Part shown: positions 25,743 through 33,590 of the stretch, piece by piece
Position numbering within the stretch: position 1 is the stretch's first letter
Layout of the letters: every line of letters starts with the position of its first letter
Program-made: the position numbers and the translations under genes
The notes under the pieces: generated by a model
Database searches by the model: none
What the model saw: the letters and a program-made list of their open reading frames with translations, nothing else
What the model was told of the DNA's origin: nothing
Source of the DNA: JAJFFW01 sp038531315
GTDB lineage: Bacteria > Pseudomonadota > Alphaproteobacteria > Caulobacterales > Parvularculaceae
Length of the DNA: 61,481 nucleotides
Direction: 5' to 3'
Assembly (NCBI GenBank): GCA_038531315.1
Contig: JBCBBT010000013.1
Location: 1-61,481, forward strand

Positions 25743-26801
25743 CTAGAACCGCTTTTCGTTGATGAGATCGGCCGTGAATTCGAACATTACGCCGGCGACG
25801 AAATCGAGCGGCTGGAAGCGCGCAAATCGCTCCGGGTTTCGTCGCCAGCGGGCGTGAAGCTGTAACAGGACAACGGCCAGCTTGAACTGGGCGAGAACGC
25901 GGAAATAGACGATCGACGCCACGTCCTCGCCCCTCAGAGCAGCATAGAGCTCGACGGCTTCGCGACGGCTCGGAAAGCCCGGCCTCGCCGTCGGCATCTG
26001 CTTCAAAGCATGCAGAACTGGCGGATCGTCAGCCTCCACCCAATAGGAAAGAAGCGTCGCCAGATCGAACAATGGCTCGCCGAGCGTCGCCTGATCCCAA
26101 TCGAGAACGGCGACAGGGCGCGACAGGTCTTCCGGATCGAGAATGATATTGTCGAGCTTGAAATCATTATGAAGAAGACGCGGCCGAGACGTATCGGGAG
26201 GCGCTTTTGCGTCGAGCCAGTCAGCGATAGCGACGGCCTCGTTCGGCGGGGCGTCGTCAGTCGCAACAAAAAGGCGTTTGCGCCAACCCGCCGCGGTGCG
26301 CGCGGAAAAGCCTTCAGGCTTGCCGAAATCAGAAAGACCGAGCGCGGCAACATCGTGGCCATGAAACCGCGCCAAGGTCCGCACCATCATCTCGCCGACC
26401 ATTTTGTGCGTGGCCTCGTCGCTTTCGAAATCGTCGCCGCGAAGGATGCGGCCCTCGCGATATTCCGAAATCAGAAATGGCGCGCCGAGAACGGTTTCAT
26501 CCTCACAAAAAGCGATCGCCTTGGGCGCCAGAGGTTCATGTCCCCCGAGCGTTGACAGAACGCGGAACTCCCGGCCCATGTCGTTGGCGCCGGGCGGACG
26601 CGGCCCGGGCGGCGGGCGGCGCAAGACGGCGGGCGCGCCGTCGATCGTGATCAAATAGTTGAAATTGCCGACGCCGCCAGAAAATTGCTTCGGCGTAAGA
26701 GATGGATCGAAATCATGTCCGGCTGAGACGAGCCAGGCGCCGAGCGCGGCCCAGTCTTGCGCGAAAGCGTCCGTATCCGTTCTAAAAGATCCGTCAGCCA
26801 T
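25743..26801 (-). CDS. APH-family phosphotransferase, LvaA/ACAD11-kinase-like
   Basis: A 352-residue protein kinase-like phosphotransferase of the APH family. The glycine-rich segment and Lys-equivalent occur in FSGGVGNFNYLITIDG...AVLRRPPPG; the catalytic loop is LLHNDFKLDNIIL (H-x-D-x5-N) and the metal-binding Asp is in VLDWDQATLGEPLFDLATLL. This subgroup, found fused to ACAD in human ACAD10/11 and free in bacterial LvaA, phosphorylates 4-hydroxyacyl-CoA. It precedes the ACAD gene by only four bases. Antibiotic-resistance activity is unlikely in this context. Confidence 0.9.
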   Translation of the reverse strand: MADGSFRTDTDAFAQDWAALGAWLVSAGHDFDPSLTPKQFSGGVGNFNYLITIDGAPAVLRRPPPGPRPPGANDMGREFRVLSTLGGHEPLAPKAIAFCEDETVLGAPFLISEYREGRILRGDDFESDEATHKMVGEMMVRTLARFHGHDVAALGLSDFGKPEGFSARTAAGWRKRLFVATDDAPPNEAVAIADWLDAKAPPDTSRPRLLHNDFKLDNIILDPEDLSRPVAVLDWDQATLGEPLFDLATLLSYWVEADDPPVLHALKQMPTARPGFPSRREAVELYAALRGEDVASIVYFRVLAQFKLAVVLLQLHARWRRNPERFARFQPLDFVAGVMFEFTADLINEKRF

Positions 26802-26810
26802 TCCGTCCCC

Positions 26811-27563
26811 TCACGCTAATCCCTGGCCGTCATCAACGGTAAGAGTTTGTCCAGTGATGAAAAGCTGCGCGGGGTCGCACATCAACAGGAGAGCCTGGTC
26901 GAGGTCTTCCGGCTCTCCAACGCGCCGACGGGGAAAGAACTCAACGACCTTTTTCCCGCTTGGTGTTTCCCAAAACCAATCATTGATCTCGGTGCGGATA
27001 TAGCCGGGAGCGATCCCGTTGACGGCAATGTCGAAACGAGCCCATTCGCGCGCGAGACAAGCGGTCATATGGACCATGGCGGCCTTCGACATAGCGTAGA
27101 CGGAGATATCTGGCAGCGTGCGATAGGCCGATAATGATGCAATGTTGACGATCCGGCCCGGACGCTTTTTCTCGATCCAACGTTTGGCGACCGCGGTTGA
27201 AAGAAAAAACGGTCCTTTCAGATTGACGTTCATGATCGTGTCGTACTGATCCGTCGTGATCTCCGTTGCGCGAGCCATAAAATTGAGACCGGCATTGTTC
27301 ACGAGGAGGTCAATCGGTCCGATAACGGATGAAATCTGGTCCAATGCGGCTTCGAAACAGTCGACCTCGGCGACGTCAAGCTCCAGCGACATTGCCTTAC
27401 CGCCATCCGCTTCAATCTCAGCTTTCAACGCGTCAAGCCTGTCTTTACGCCGAGCCCCCAGCGCGACCTGAGCGCCGCGCGCCGCCAACAGGCGAGCGAA
27501 TTGAGCCCCAAGACCACTTGAAGCGCCGGTAACGAGAACGATTTGGCCCGAAAGGTCAGTCAC
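26811..27563 (-). CDS. Short-chain dehydrogenase/reductase (SDR)
   Basis: A 250-residue classical SDR: TGASSGLGAQFARLLAARG near the N-terminus, NNAG at about 91, Ser in NIASLSAYR and Tyr-Lys in YAMSKAAM. It resembles LvaD/FabG-like enzymes. It is first in the 13-gene operon, with the putative GntR operator about 70 bases upstream, and nine bases before the APH-type kinase gene. It may interconvert a 4-keto and 4-hydroxy group, or a 3-hydroxy group; the substrate is not visible. Confidence 0.88.
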   Translation of the reverse strand: MTDLSGQIVLVTGASSGLGAQFARLLAARGAQVALGARRKDRLDALKAEIEADGGKAMSLELDVAEVDCFEAALDQISSVIGPIDLLVNNAGLNFMARATEITTDQYDTIMNVNLKGPFFLSTAVAKRWIEKKRPGRIVNIASLSAYRTLPDISVYAMSKAAMVHMTACLAREWARFDIAVNGIAPGYIRTEINDWFWETPSGKKVVEFFPRRRVGEPEDLDQALLLMCDPAQLFITGQTLTVDDGQGLA

Positions 27564-27573
27564 GCAAGATCCT

Positions 27574-27651
27574 TATAGTCGGTCTATATTAAATTACTTG
27601 GCATATATATATCGTTTCGTAAATAACGATTTCATTATGGTTGGACATTAT
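27574..27651 (-). promoter_or_regulatory. Promoter/operator region of the 13-gene catabolic operon
   Basis: Two signals lie in the 87-base gap before the SDR gene. CATTATGGTTGGACATTAT (27633-27651) matches, with one change over its first 15 bases, a site reversed at 30835-30851 before the second operon. It has the TNGT-N3-ACNA flavour of FCD-type GntR operators. Closer to the start codon, TATAG and CTATA flank TCGGT (27574-27588) as a perfect 5-bp inverted repeat. The segment between is very AT-rich, as expected for a promoter. Confidence 0.6.
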
Positions 27652-28811
27652 CAGTCAGAAAGCGCCAGGATCTCCAGCACGTCTTCTGGCGAACCAACCG
27701 GCCTTGGATTGCCGGCGACAACCGAGTGCGCGGCCCCCGTTTCGGCGATCTTTCGCCGATGCTCCTCAGCAATTCCAACCTCTGAAAGGCGCGTCGGAAG
27801 ACCGAGACTTTTAACAAATTCCCGCACCGCCTCACTGGCGGAAACGCCGGGACGCCCAAGTGCTTCGGCGATTGGGCGCTGTCGCGCTTCGTTGACCGGC
27901 TCATTCCACTTCAGCACCGCTGGCAACAAGACGCAGGACGTGTGGCCATGGGCGACGCCGAATCCGCCGAGCACATAACCAAGACCGTGGCTTGCGCCAT
28001 TGACGACCCGGCCGATGCCAGCGGAGACGGTCCATACCGCCTGAAAACCGAGCGCGCGGGCGACTGGATCGGAGGGATCGGCTTTTGCTGCTGGCAAAGC
28101 TTTAGCAAGAAGCCGGATCGCGCCTTTGAAACATTCGTCGAGGTACGGATAAGTGTTCGGCGCGCACAGCCCCTCGGCTGCGTGATCAAGGGATCGAATG
28201 GCGGCCGTCAACCAGAGATCGATAGGAGTGTGTAGTGCGAGCTCCTCATCGAATATGATCGACTGCGGTGAAAAGCCCGGAGAGAGATATCCTTCTTTTG
28301 CGCCGGATTCCGGATCGGACAATCCGCCAATCTGAGAGAATTCTGCGCCGGACAGGGTTGTTGGGATGGCAATGGCGCGTGTCGAAATCTCAGGGATAGA
28401 CTTTGATGGCGCAGGGCCTTCAGGCCTTAAGGCATACGCTAGCAACTCATCTTCCGATTGAAGATTCGCATCCAGACAAAACTGTATGACCTTCGCTCCG
28501 TCGATCTGGCTTCCGCCGCCAATTGAAACAAGAAGATCTGCTTTAGCGGCGCGCGCTTCCAGCGCCGCGGCGACAACGTCATTGCGCGGAGAATGAGCTC
28601 CAATATGCTTGAAAGCGCCGGTGAAGCGTGCGCCAAGAGCGACAGCGGCGGCGTCGCAAATTCCCGATGTAGCGTCGAGGCTTCCCGAACAGATGAGGAA
28701 AACGCTATGACGATCAAGCCTTGCGGCTTCTACGGCGATCGCATGTGCTGCGCGCGCACCGAGAAGGACGCGCTCGGTTTTTGAAGCATCATATGTTCCC
28801 GCCCAGCTCAT
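27651..28811 (-). CDS. Iron-containing alcohol dehydrogenase / maleylacetate-reductase-like
   Basis: A 386-residue group III alcohol dehydrogenase-fold protein. The NAD-binding segment is LLVSIGGGSQIDGAKVIQ, followed by IAIPTTLSGAEFSQIGG. Metal-ligand positions fall in RSLDHAAEGLCAP and NGASHGLGYVLGGFGVAHGHTSCVLLP. That ordering matches maleylacetate reductases and related iron or metal-free ADHs. It would oxidise or reduce a carbonyl/hydroxyl group. Its ATG overlaps the DUF1254 stop by four bases, making it the last gene of the upstream four-gene operon. Confidence 0.88.
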   Translation of the reverse strand: MSWAGTYDASKTERVLLGARAAHAIAVEAARLDRHSVFLICSGSLDATSGICDAAAVALGARFTGAFKHIGAHSPRNDVVAAALEARAAKADLLVSIGGGSQIDGAKVIQFCLDANLQSEDELLAYALRPEGPAPSKSIPEISTRAIAIPTTLSGAEFSQIGGLSDPESGAKEGYLSPGFSPQSIIFDEELALHTPIDLWLTAAIRSLDHAAEGLCAPNTYPYLDECFKGAIRLLAKALPAAKADPSDPVARALGFQAVWTVSAGIGRVVNGASHGLGYVLGGFGVAHGHTSCVLLPAVLKWNEPVNEARQRPIAEALGRPGVSASEAVREFVKSLGLPTRLSEVGIAEEHRRKIAETGAAHSVVAGNPRPVGSPEDVLEILALSD

Positions 28812-29401
28812 GTGCCGCCGCTTCGTCTAAACGGCCGGCAATATTGTTCCTGCTGCAGGCGCCGATAGTGGTCGAACGCCTCCCGTCGCTCGAGGAGTAT
28901 GCGCACGATGACCAGGCCTCGCCGCGTCGGGCTCTCAAAGACGGGTCCGTCGAAATCGGACGGCGCCGTTGCACCCTCAGCCACGATTAGGGCGCGCAAA
29001 ATCTCACCGGAGAAGTCGCGATTGTTGACGACCCCGAAATTATCGGTGTTGTCGGCGTGGACAGCGATCGATGCATATTCCGGAATGTTCTGTAAACCGA
29101 CTTCGATCGGGCCCGCCGTCAGATCGAAGGAGCATCCCGAATAAAGAATATCGGGATTAGGGCGGGTGAAGATATAAAAACTGTCAGGTCCGTAACGTTC
29201 GTCAACCGGCTGGCTCGGATACATGGTGTTGCGCCCGACCGCATTCACATGGCGCGTCGTCGCGGCGTCGCCCCGCTCAACGCGCGTCAGCGCGAACCCC
29301 ATCATAATCTTCGGTGCGAACAGGCTAATAAGCCCCGACGAGAGGAGCGTCGATATGACGAATGCGACAAGGGCAACGCGAACCGGCGACATCAAGCGCA
29401 T
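28808..29401 (-). CDS. DUF1254-like membrane-anchored protein
   Basis: A 197-residue protein with one N-terminal membrane segment (PVRVALVAFVISTLLSSGLISLFAPK) and a soluble part. The stretch containing NTMYPSQPVDERYGPDSFYIFTRPNPDILYSGCSFDL corresponds to DUF1254. Here DUF1254 and DUF1214 are two overlapping genes, whereas in many proteins they are joined in one chain, so the products probably form a complex. They are found near catabolic genes; activity is unknown. It ends with a four-base overlap with the iron-ADH gene. Confidence 0.72.
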   Translation of the reverse strand: MRLMSPVRVALVAFVISTLLSSGLISLFAPKIMMGFALTRVERGDAATTRHVNAVGRNTMYPSQPVDERYGPDSFYIFTRPNPDILYSGCSFDLTAGPIEVGLQNIPEYASIAVHADNTDNFGVVNNRDFSGEILRALIVAEGATAPSDFDGPVFESPTRRGLVIVRILLERREAFDHYRRLQQEQYCRPFRRSGGT

Positions 29402-29955
29402 CCCACCCGTTGAATGGACGGCAGGTCAGCCTTCTCAGGCGCCGTAACGATTTTGGCAGAAGGCTCGTACAAGCGAAGTACAAGATTGAACTGGTTGCCG
29501 CGCGGCGTTGGAAGCCAATTCGACCCGTCACCGGTGCGGGCAATCTCCACGCGGATATCATCCCCACGCATATCATTCTGATTGACCGAAAAGCGATCCA
29601 CCACATTGGAAGTGAGAAAACCGCCACGATCATAAGCAGTGAGGCTCCAGAATGCGGCATCGGGCCTGCCACCGACGATGCGGTAGGCGCAGCGTGTCGT
29701 CAGCGAGTCGCCCGAATCGTCGCGATTGGCGAAGAAGTACGTGAACTCACTTTGAGGCACAGCAGCGAGGATCGTCATTGCTGTACGCGTGCGATCAAGC
29801 GGCGAAGCAGCATCGACGCCAATTGTTGGATTGGCGCGCCAGGGGCCGTTGGCAACGGAACTCGGCGGCAGGAAACGGAACCATATTAGAAAAAAGACGG
29901 GGCCCGCTAGCAGCCCAAGACCCACACCAGCGGCGATGGCACCAAAGCGCTTCAC
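29392..29955 (-). CDS. DUF1214 membrane-anchored protein
   Basis: 187 residues with one N-terminal membrane helix and the DUF1214 core: RTAMTILAAVPQSEFTYFFANRDDSGDSL, then AFWSLTAYDRGGFLTSN and WLPTPRGNQFNLVLRLYEP, which are the hallmark DUF1214 strands. It overlaps both neighbours (MBL gene by 4 bases, DUF1254 gene by 10). The conserved WLPTP-type motif is intact. Function unknown; it should face the periplasm. Confidence 0.82.
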   Translation of the reverse strand: MKRFGAIAAGVGLGLLAGPVFFLIWFRFLPPSSVANGPWRANPTIGVDAASPLDRTRTAMTILAAVPQSEFTYFFANRDDSGDSLTTRCAYRIVGGRPDAAFWSLTAYDRGGFLTSNVVDRFSVNQNDMRGDDIRVEIARTGDGSNWLPTPRGNQFNLVLRLYEPSAKIVTAPEKADLPSIQRVGCA

Positions 29956-30761
29956 AACTCGTCATCGCGCCCGTAGCGCCTCACATATTTGTGGAGATCC
30001 CCTCGGGAAAAAACGCTCATATGTCCTGGAAAAATGCGCTCAGCGTTTGGGGAGAGCTCTGTCAAGATAGCGTCGAGATCCCGCACATTATCGTCGAGGT
30101 CGCACATAAAGAAATGAAGCGCGGGACCGGCGCCGAAGATCTTGCCGCGTATATGGTCGCCAACGAAGACAGCTTCGCCGATATTGACAATGACCGAGCC
30201 AGGCGTGTGCCCAGGAAGAGCGATAACTTCGCCGCCAAGGGCGCTTATCTCTGATAGGTCGAAACGTTCTCGGACATAGTAGTCCGGTTTCGATGTCCAC
30301 GTTCCAGGTTCAGCGCTCTCTGAGGCAATCAGCCGACCCATTAGGCTGGTCGGACAGACGGGCAACTCTTTACCAGTCTCTAAGGGCTCGCGGTCGCCTT
30401 CTCCTGCGATCAACGGCACATCGAACGTGTCCTGAAAGTACCGTGCGCCACCAGCGTGATCGTAATGGCCATGGGTAATAATTGCCGCATCGAGTTCCGC
30501 CGGATCGACGCCCGCATCTCGAATACGGTCGGCCAGTTTTTCAGCATTTTCCGGAATGCCAAGATCGATCAGGAGCGCATGTTCCGGCGCGGTCTTATCG
30601 TAAACGAGATAAGAGTTTGCGTTCTCGATGCGCAGTTCAACAATCGCGACACGGTCGGTTAGATCAGCATGGTCATGCTCACGAGATATACTGGCACAAG
30701 CGGCAACGCCTCCGACCAATGCGGCGCCCAGCACAATCAAGCCGATATGTGTCGCTTTCAT
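29952..30761 (-). CDS. Lipoprotein metallo-beta-lactamase-fold hydrolase
   Basis: A 269-residue MBL-fold enzyme with a lipoprotein signal (GGVAAC at residues 18-23). The zinc motif is THGHYDHAGG, later metal ligands are the His in GHTPGSVIVN and the Asp/His of GDHIRGKIF, and a last His is in RIFPGHMSV. Members hydrolyse lactones, thioesters or beta-lactams; nothing here chooses between them, but a lactonase role would suit a hydroxyacid pathway. The ATG at 30761 follows AGGAGG. It is first in the four-gene operon and divergent from the propeller gene, sharing the putative GntR site. Confidence 0.85.
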   Translation of the reverse strand: MKATHIGLIVLGAALVGGVAACASISREHDHADLTDRVAIVELRIENANSYLVYDKTAPEHALLIDLGIPENAEKLADRIRDAGVDPAELDAAIITHGHYDHAGGARYFQDTFDVPLIAGEGDREPLETGKELPVCPTSLMGRLIASESAEPGTWTSKPDYYVRERFDLSEISALGGEVIALPGHTPGSVIVNIGEAVFVGDHIRGKIFGAGPALHFFMCDLDDNVRDLDAILTELSPNAERIFPGHMSVFSRGDLHKYVRRYGRDDEL

Positions 30762-30834
30762 TGTGTTCCTCCTCGCCGGACCGCGTCTTTCGGACAGCAC
30801 CCGACAAAAAGCGCATCCCATCCAGTCGAAATTT

Positions 30835-30851
30835 ATTGTCCGACCATAATG
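30835..30851. promoter_or_regulatory. Putative GntR operator between divergent MBL and propeller genes
   Basis: ATTGTCCGACCATAATG, read on the minus strand as CATTATGGTCGGACAAT, matches 27633-27649 at 15 or 16 of 17 positions. The TTGTC-N-GAC core is a typical FCD/GntR half-site arrangement. It lies 74 bases before the MBL start and 98 before the propeller gene, and can serve both. Confidence 0.6.
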
Positions 30852-30948
30852 CCTGTGATAGACATGTTTGACAAGAAAAATTCACCGTAATTCGGTTTTA
30901 GTTAGCAATAAGCGCCATATCGGCGCAACCACTCTCGGAGGCGCCACG

Positions 30949-32382
30949 ATGGAAAAATCGCAAAATGATCACTACGAACAGAATTTCGGTCTGTCGCGGA
31001 CCAACAAATTGACGCTTTTCCTAGCTGGCGCATCGCTCGTGCTCGCCAGCTGTTCGTCAGGCGGATTGGCGCCCCGCGATGCGCCTTTTACTTCGACAAC
31101 GACCGCTCCAGATTTTGACGGGGTTCTTCTGGCCGTCTCCGACGCCGACATGAAGGCTGAAGGTTACGTGACCGGGAAAGTCGGTCGCCCGATAGGGCAG
31201 CGCGACGCCCTCACGGTGTTCCCGTTTTCCGGGGAGGATCGGACGGCGAGCGGCAAGATCTTCGCCTCCAACAGCGTGATGGGCTGGCCGCAGATTGTGG
31301 AACCTTCTCCCGACGGACGGTATGTCTATGTGGTCGAAGTACGCGAGGAGTTTCCCGCCGATGTCACCTCATATGAAGACCTTTACTATGACTCTCCAGC
31401 AGGTAGCCGCCTCGCCGTTTTCGATATCGCCGACCCATTGAACCCGGAACTCGTCATTGAGCTTGAAGCAGGGGTAAATCCGCTTTCGGTCAGCGTGACA
31501 CCTGACGGGCGTTATCTTCTCACCTCGTCCCAGGTCGAGAACGAGGAGATCGTCGTTTTCCGTCTCGAAGACGGTATCCCAGTTGAGCGCTTCACCTTCC
31601 CTTACACAATTCCGTTGCCGGATGTGGGCGCAAAGGCCGACGGTATTCGCGCGATGGTTTTTCATCCGAGCGGAAACTACATCGCCGCGGCGATCAGCGA
31701 CCATCAGGTCGCTTTCCTGAAGATTGAATATGACGAGGCCGGCACGCCTGTCAGCGTGACCCAACATGGCGATACGATCGACGATTTTCTGAACGATACC
31801 GGCACCGCTATTGCGTCAGGCGAATTCTCCGAAAATGGTCGGTACTATCTCGTTCCGGACATTGGTTGGGGCCACCAGACCGCCCAGCACTTTCTTTTTT
31901 CAAAGCGCGGCCGCCTAATCTCGATCGCTTTTGACGAAGGTGCCAACGGTGCGCACGAAGTTGTTGATGTGGAAGCTGTGGGCTGGAGCCCCGAGGGAAT
32001 GTCTTTGTCGCATGACAATAAAATGGTGGCGACGGTCAATATGGAGCGCACGTCTGTCGCGGGCACATTTCCGGCAGGTACGCTGGCGCGCCGGACGACA
32101 TTCTCGACGATTTCACTCATGACCTTCGACGATCAAACCGGGCAGCTGGAGAAAACCGACGAACAGCGCTTTCGCGGCATTCTGCCTGAAGATCTCGTTT
32201 TCGACAGCGATGATGACACCTTGGCCGTCACAATCTACCAGCTCATGGAGTTCGAACCGGATAGCGGCTTTGTCGAATTTTGGAAAGTCGATCGATCCGG
32301 CGATGCGCCGAAACTTGTACGCACCGGCAATGCTCTTCCCGTTACTCGCGGCGTCCACGATCTGGCGATCATCCCGCGCTAA
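30949..32382 (+). CDS. Lipoprotein with a beta-propeller (YVTN/lactonase-like) domain
   Basis: 477 residues. An N-terminal lipoprotein signal (hydrophobic run ending LVLASC near residue 37) is followed by repeats of the SPDGRYVYVVEV, TPDGRYLLTSSQ and HPSGNYIAAAI type, spaced as blades of a seven-bladed propeller. Related folds include 6-phosphogluconolactonase-like and YncE proteins, but no catalytic residues can be assigned. The start is ATG 30949, eight bases after GGAGG. It is divergent from the MBL operon and probably co-regulated, so it may bind or process the extracytoplasmic substrate. The 138 bases after it hold one GC-rich inverted repeat (32426-32450) and no gene. Confidence 0.7.
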   Translation: MEKSQNDHYEQNFGLSRTNKLTLFLAGASLVLASCSSGGLAPRDAPFTSTTTAPDFDGVLLAVSDADMKAEGYVTGKVGRPIGQRDALTVFPFSGEDRTASGKIFASNSVMGWPQIVEPSPDGRYVYVVEVREEFPADVTSYEDLYYDSPAGSRLAVFDIADPLNPELVIELEAGVNPLSVSVTPDGRYLLTSSQVENEEIVVFRLEDGIPVERFTFPYTIPLPDVGAKADGIRAMVFHPSGNYIAAAISDHQVAFLKIEYDEAGTPVSVTQHGDTIDDFLNDTGTAIASGEFSENGRYYLVPDIGWGHQTAQHFLFSKRGRLISIAFDEGANGAHEVVDVEAVGWSPEGMSLSHDNKMVATVNMERTSVAGTFPAGTLARRTTFSTISLMTFDDQTGQLEKTDEQRFRGILPEDLVFDSDDDTLAVTIYQLMEFEPDSGFVEFWKVDRSGDAPKLVRTGNALPVTRGVHDLAIIPR

Positions 32383-32520
32383 ATTTGCAGGGTCATTATA
32401 CGGAGTGAACGACGAATGGAGACAAGCGCGCGAAGCCTTCTGAGGCGCGCACCATGATTAAAGTCTACATAACTAGCTTCTTATTCGCAATTTTAGTGCG
32501 CCTATCGATCCAGTAACAAT

Positions 32521-33021
32521 ATGACTGATCCGAAGACCTCAAGAATGACGAAGGACGTAAAACCACAAAACGCTTGCAGTTGTGCCGTCAACTCAAAAGG
32601 CGCCCCGCCGTTTGGATGGGTGTCGCCAAAAGAACTACTCGTTGTTTTCTTGACAGGTCATTGTGATTTTGGGTCGGGTGTGAATCTCCAGGAAGAGCTT
32701 CGTTCTTTAGGTCAATCAATTGAATTTACGTCTTGCGCCCTGGACAGTCCAAACGCGCCACCTTGGCTCAATAGCTCTTTCGTCGAAGCGTTCTACGCCT
32801 CTTTGAAGAAACAGGCGGTGATTTATTCTGAAACCTTGTGCTCCGCTCAGCTCGCGCTGGCGATGATGTCCCTTCAACGCGGTCAGGAAACATTTATCGT
32901 TTTAGGCAATACAACGGCGCTAAACGCGGAATCGATCCTGCGAATCCAGCGGGCTGGCGCTCCAGCGCTTTCAAAGGAAGCCTTTGTGACGGAGTGCATC
33001 ATGGCTGAAGCAAAAAGATGA
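32521..33021 (+). CDS. Hypothetical protein, unrecognised
   Basis: A 166-residue soluble protein with several cysteines (NACSC near the start, TSCALD and ETLCSAQ later), no signal and no motif I can name. No clear SD precedes the ATG. It is an orphan between the cargo and the conjugation backbone, in a stretch of ordinary composition. A low-confidence gene. Confidence 0.4.
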   Translation: MTDPKTSRMTKDVKPQNACSCAVNSKGAPPFGWVSPKELLVVFLTGHCDFGSGVNLQEELRSLGQSIEFTSCALDSPNAPPWLNSSFVEAFYASLKKQAVIYSETLCSAQLALAMMSLQRGQETFIVLGNTTALNAESILRIQRAGAPALSKEAFVTECIMAEAKR

Positions 33022-33212
33022 ATGACCCGCTTTCATAGCTTTCGCACACCATGGTGCGGATAGTTTTGCGGCTCGCGGGCTGGAAAAGTTCCGTGTCAAC
33101 CCAGCAATAGTCTGTGATCATCAGTAAGCAGGTTAAATGGCTCAACTCTTGAGAGAAATGGCCGCGGGCCAAGTCAAGCTGCGCCCTTAGACCTTGTTGT
33201 AAGTTTGGCGTC

Positions 33213-33376
33213 CCGCGCTCGTTTAGCGCGGCCGGGCTCGCGCGAATGAAGCCCGTCTGCGCCGGTCTTCACCCTTCCGGGCGTTGATCCCTGACGCGCC
33301 CACCGCCTTGCGGCGACGGGGTCTGCGCCGTCCATGGCTTGGTTATGTCGGCGCGTCCGGCACCGGCTTTTTTTTT
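33213..33376 (+). ncRNA. Candidate small structured RNA ending in an intrinsic terminator
   Basis: The 569-base gap from 33022 to 33590 holds no convincing protein gene but dense secondary structure. From left: a perfect hairpin CCGCGCT/AGCGCGG (33213-33231), GCCCG/CGGGC (33251 to about 33281), GACGG/CCGTC (about 33315-33332) and, last, GTCGG/CCGGC (33347-33367) followed at once by nine Ts (33368-33376). That order suggests a discrete transcript. Nothing recognisable was seen between 33022 and 33212 except a CACCATGGTG palindrome. Confidence 0.4.
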
Positions 33377-33386
33377 GGTTTCCCCT

Positions 33387-33551
33387 GAAGCCGGGGGTGG
33401 GCGTCAGGCGCGTATGGCGCCGGGCGGCCGGCCCGCAAGGGCTTTGGGGACTAAGTGCGTCTGAATTTTCTTTGTTCCCCTACCAAAACCCTTGGCGTTC
33501 CGTCCTGATACCCGGCGCCAGACGGCCTTCTCGCCGCCCACCCCCGCCTTC
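33387..33551 (+). promoter_or_regulatory. 165-base nested inverted repeat upstream of ardA
   Basis: Three nested pairings fold this region into one long imperfect hairpin. The outer arms, 33387-33403 and 33535-33551, pair at 16 of 17 positions. The middle arms GGCGCCGGG (33416-33424) and CCCGGCGCC (33511-33519) pair perfectly. The inner arms AAGGG-x-TTTGG (33437-33447) and CCAAA-x-CCCTT (33483-33493) pair with one mismatch. It ends 39 bases before ardA. It could be a leader RNA or a single-stranded-DNA promoter; see findings. Confidence 0.6.
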
Positions 33552-33590
33552 TGCGGGAAACTGATGGCAGGGCGATGAGAGGAGACACTT

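Noticed and set aside
25743..26801. Aminoglycoside resistance by the APH-family gene
   Set aside because: The gene is part of a CoA-dependent catabolic operon beside an ACAD, matching the 4-hydroxyacyl kinase subgroup rather than drug kinases.
32417..32458. A GGAGACA sequence after the propeller gene, resembling the backbone leaders
   Set aside because: It is followed only by a 13-codon frame, so there is no gene to support a functional leader.
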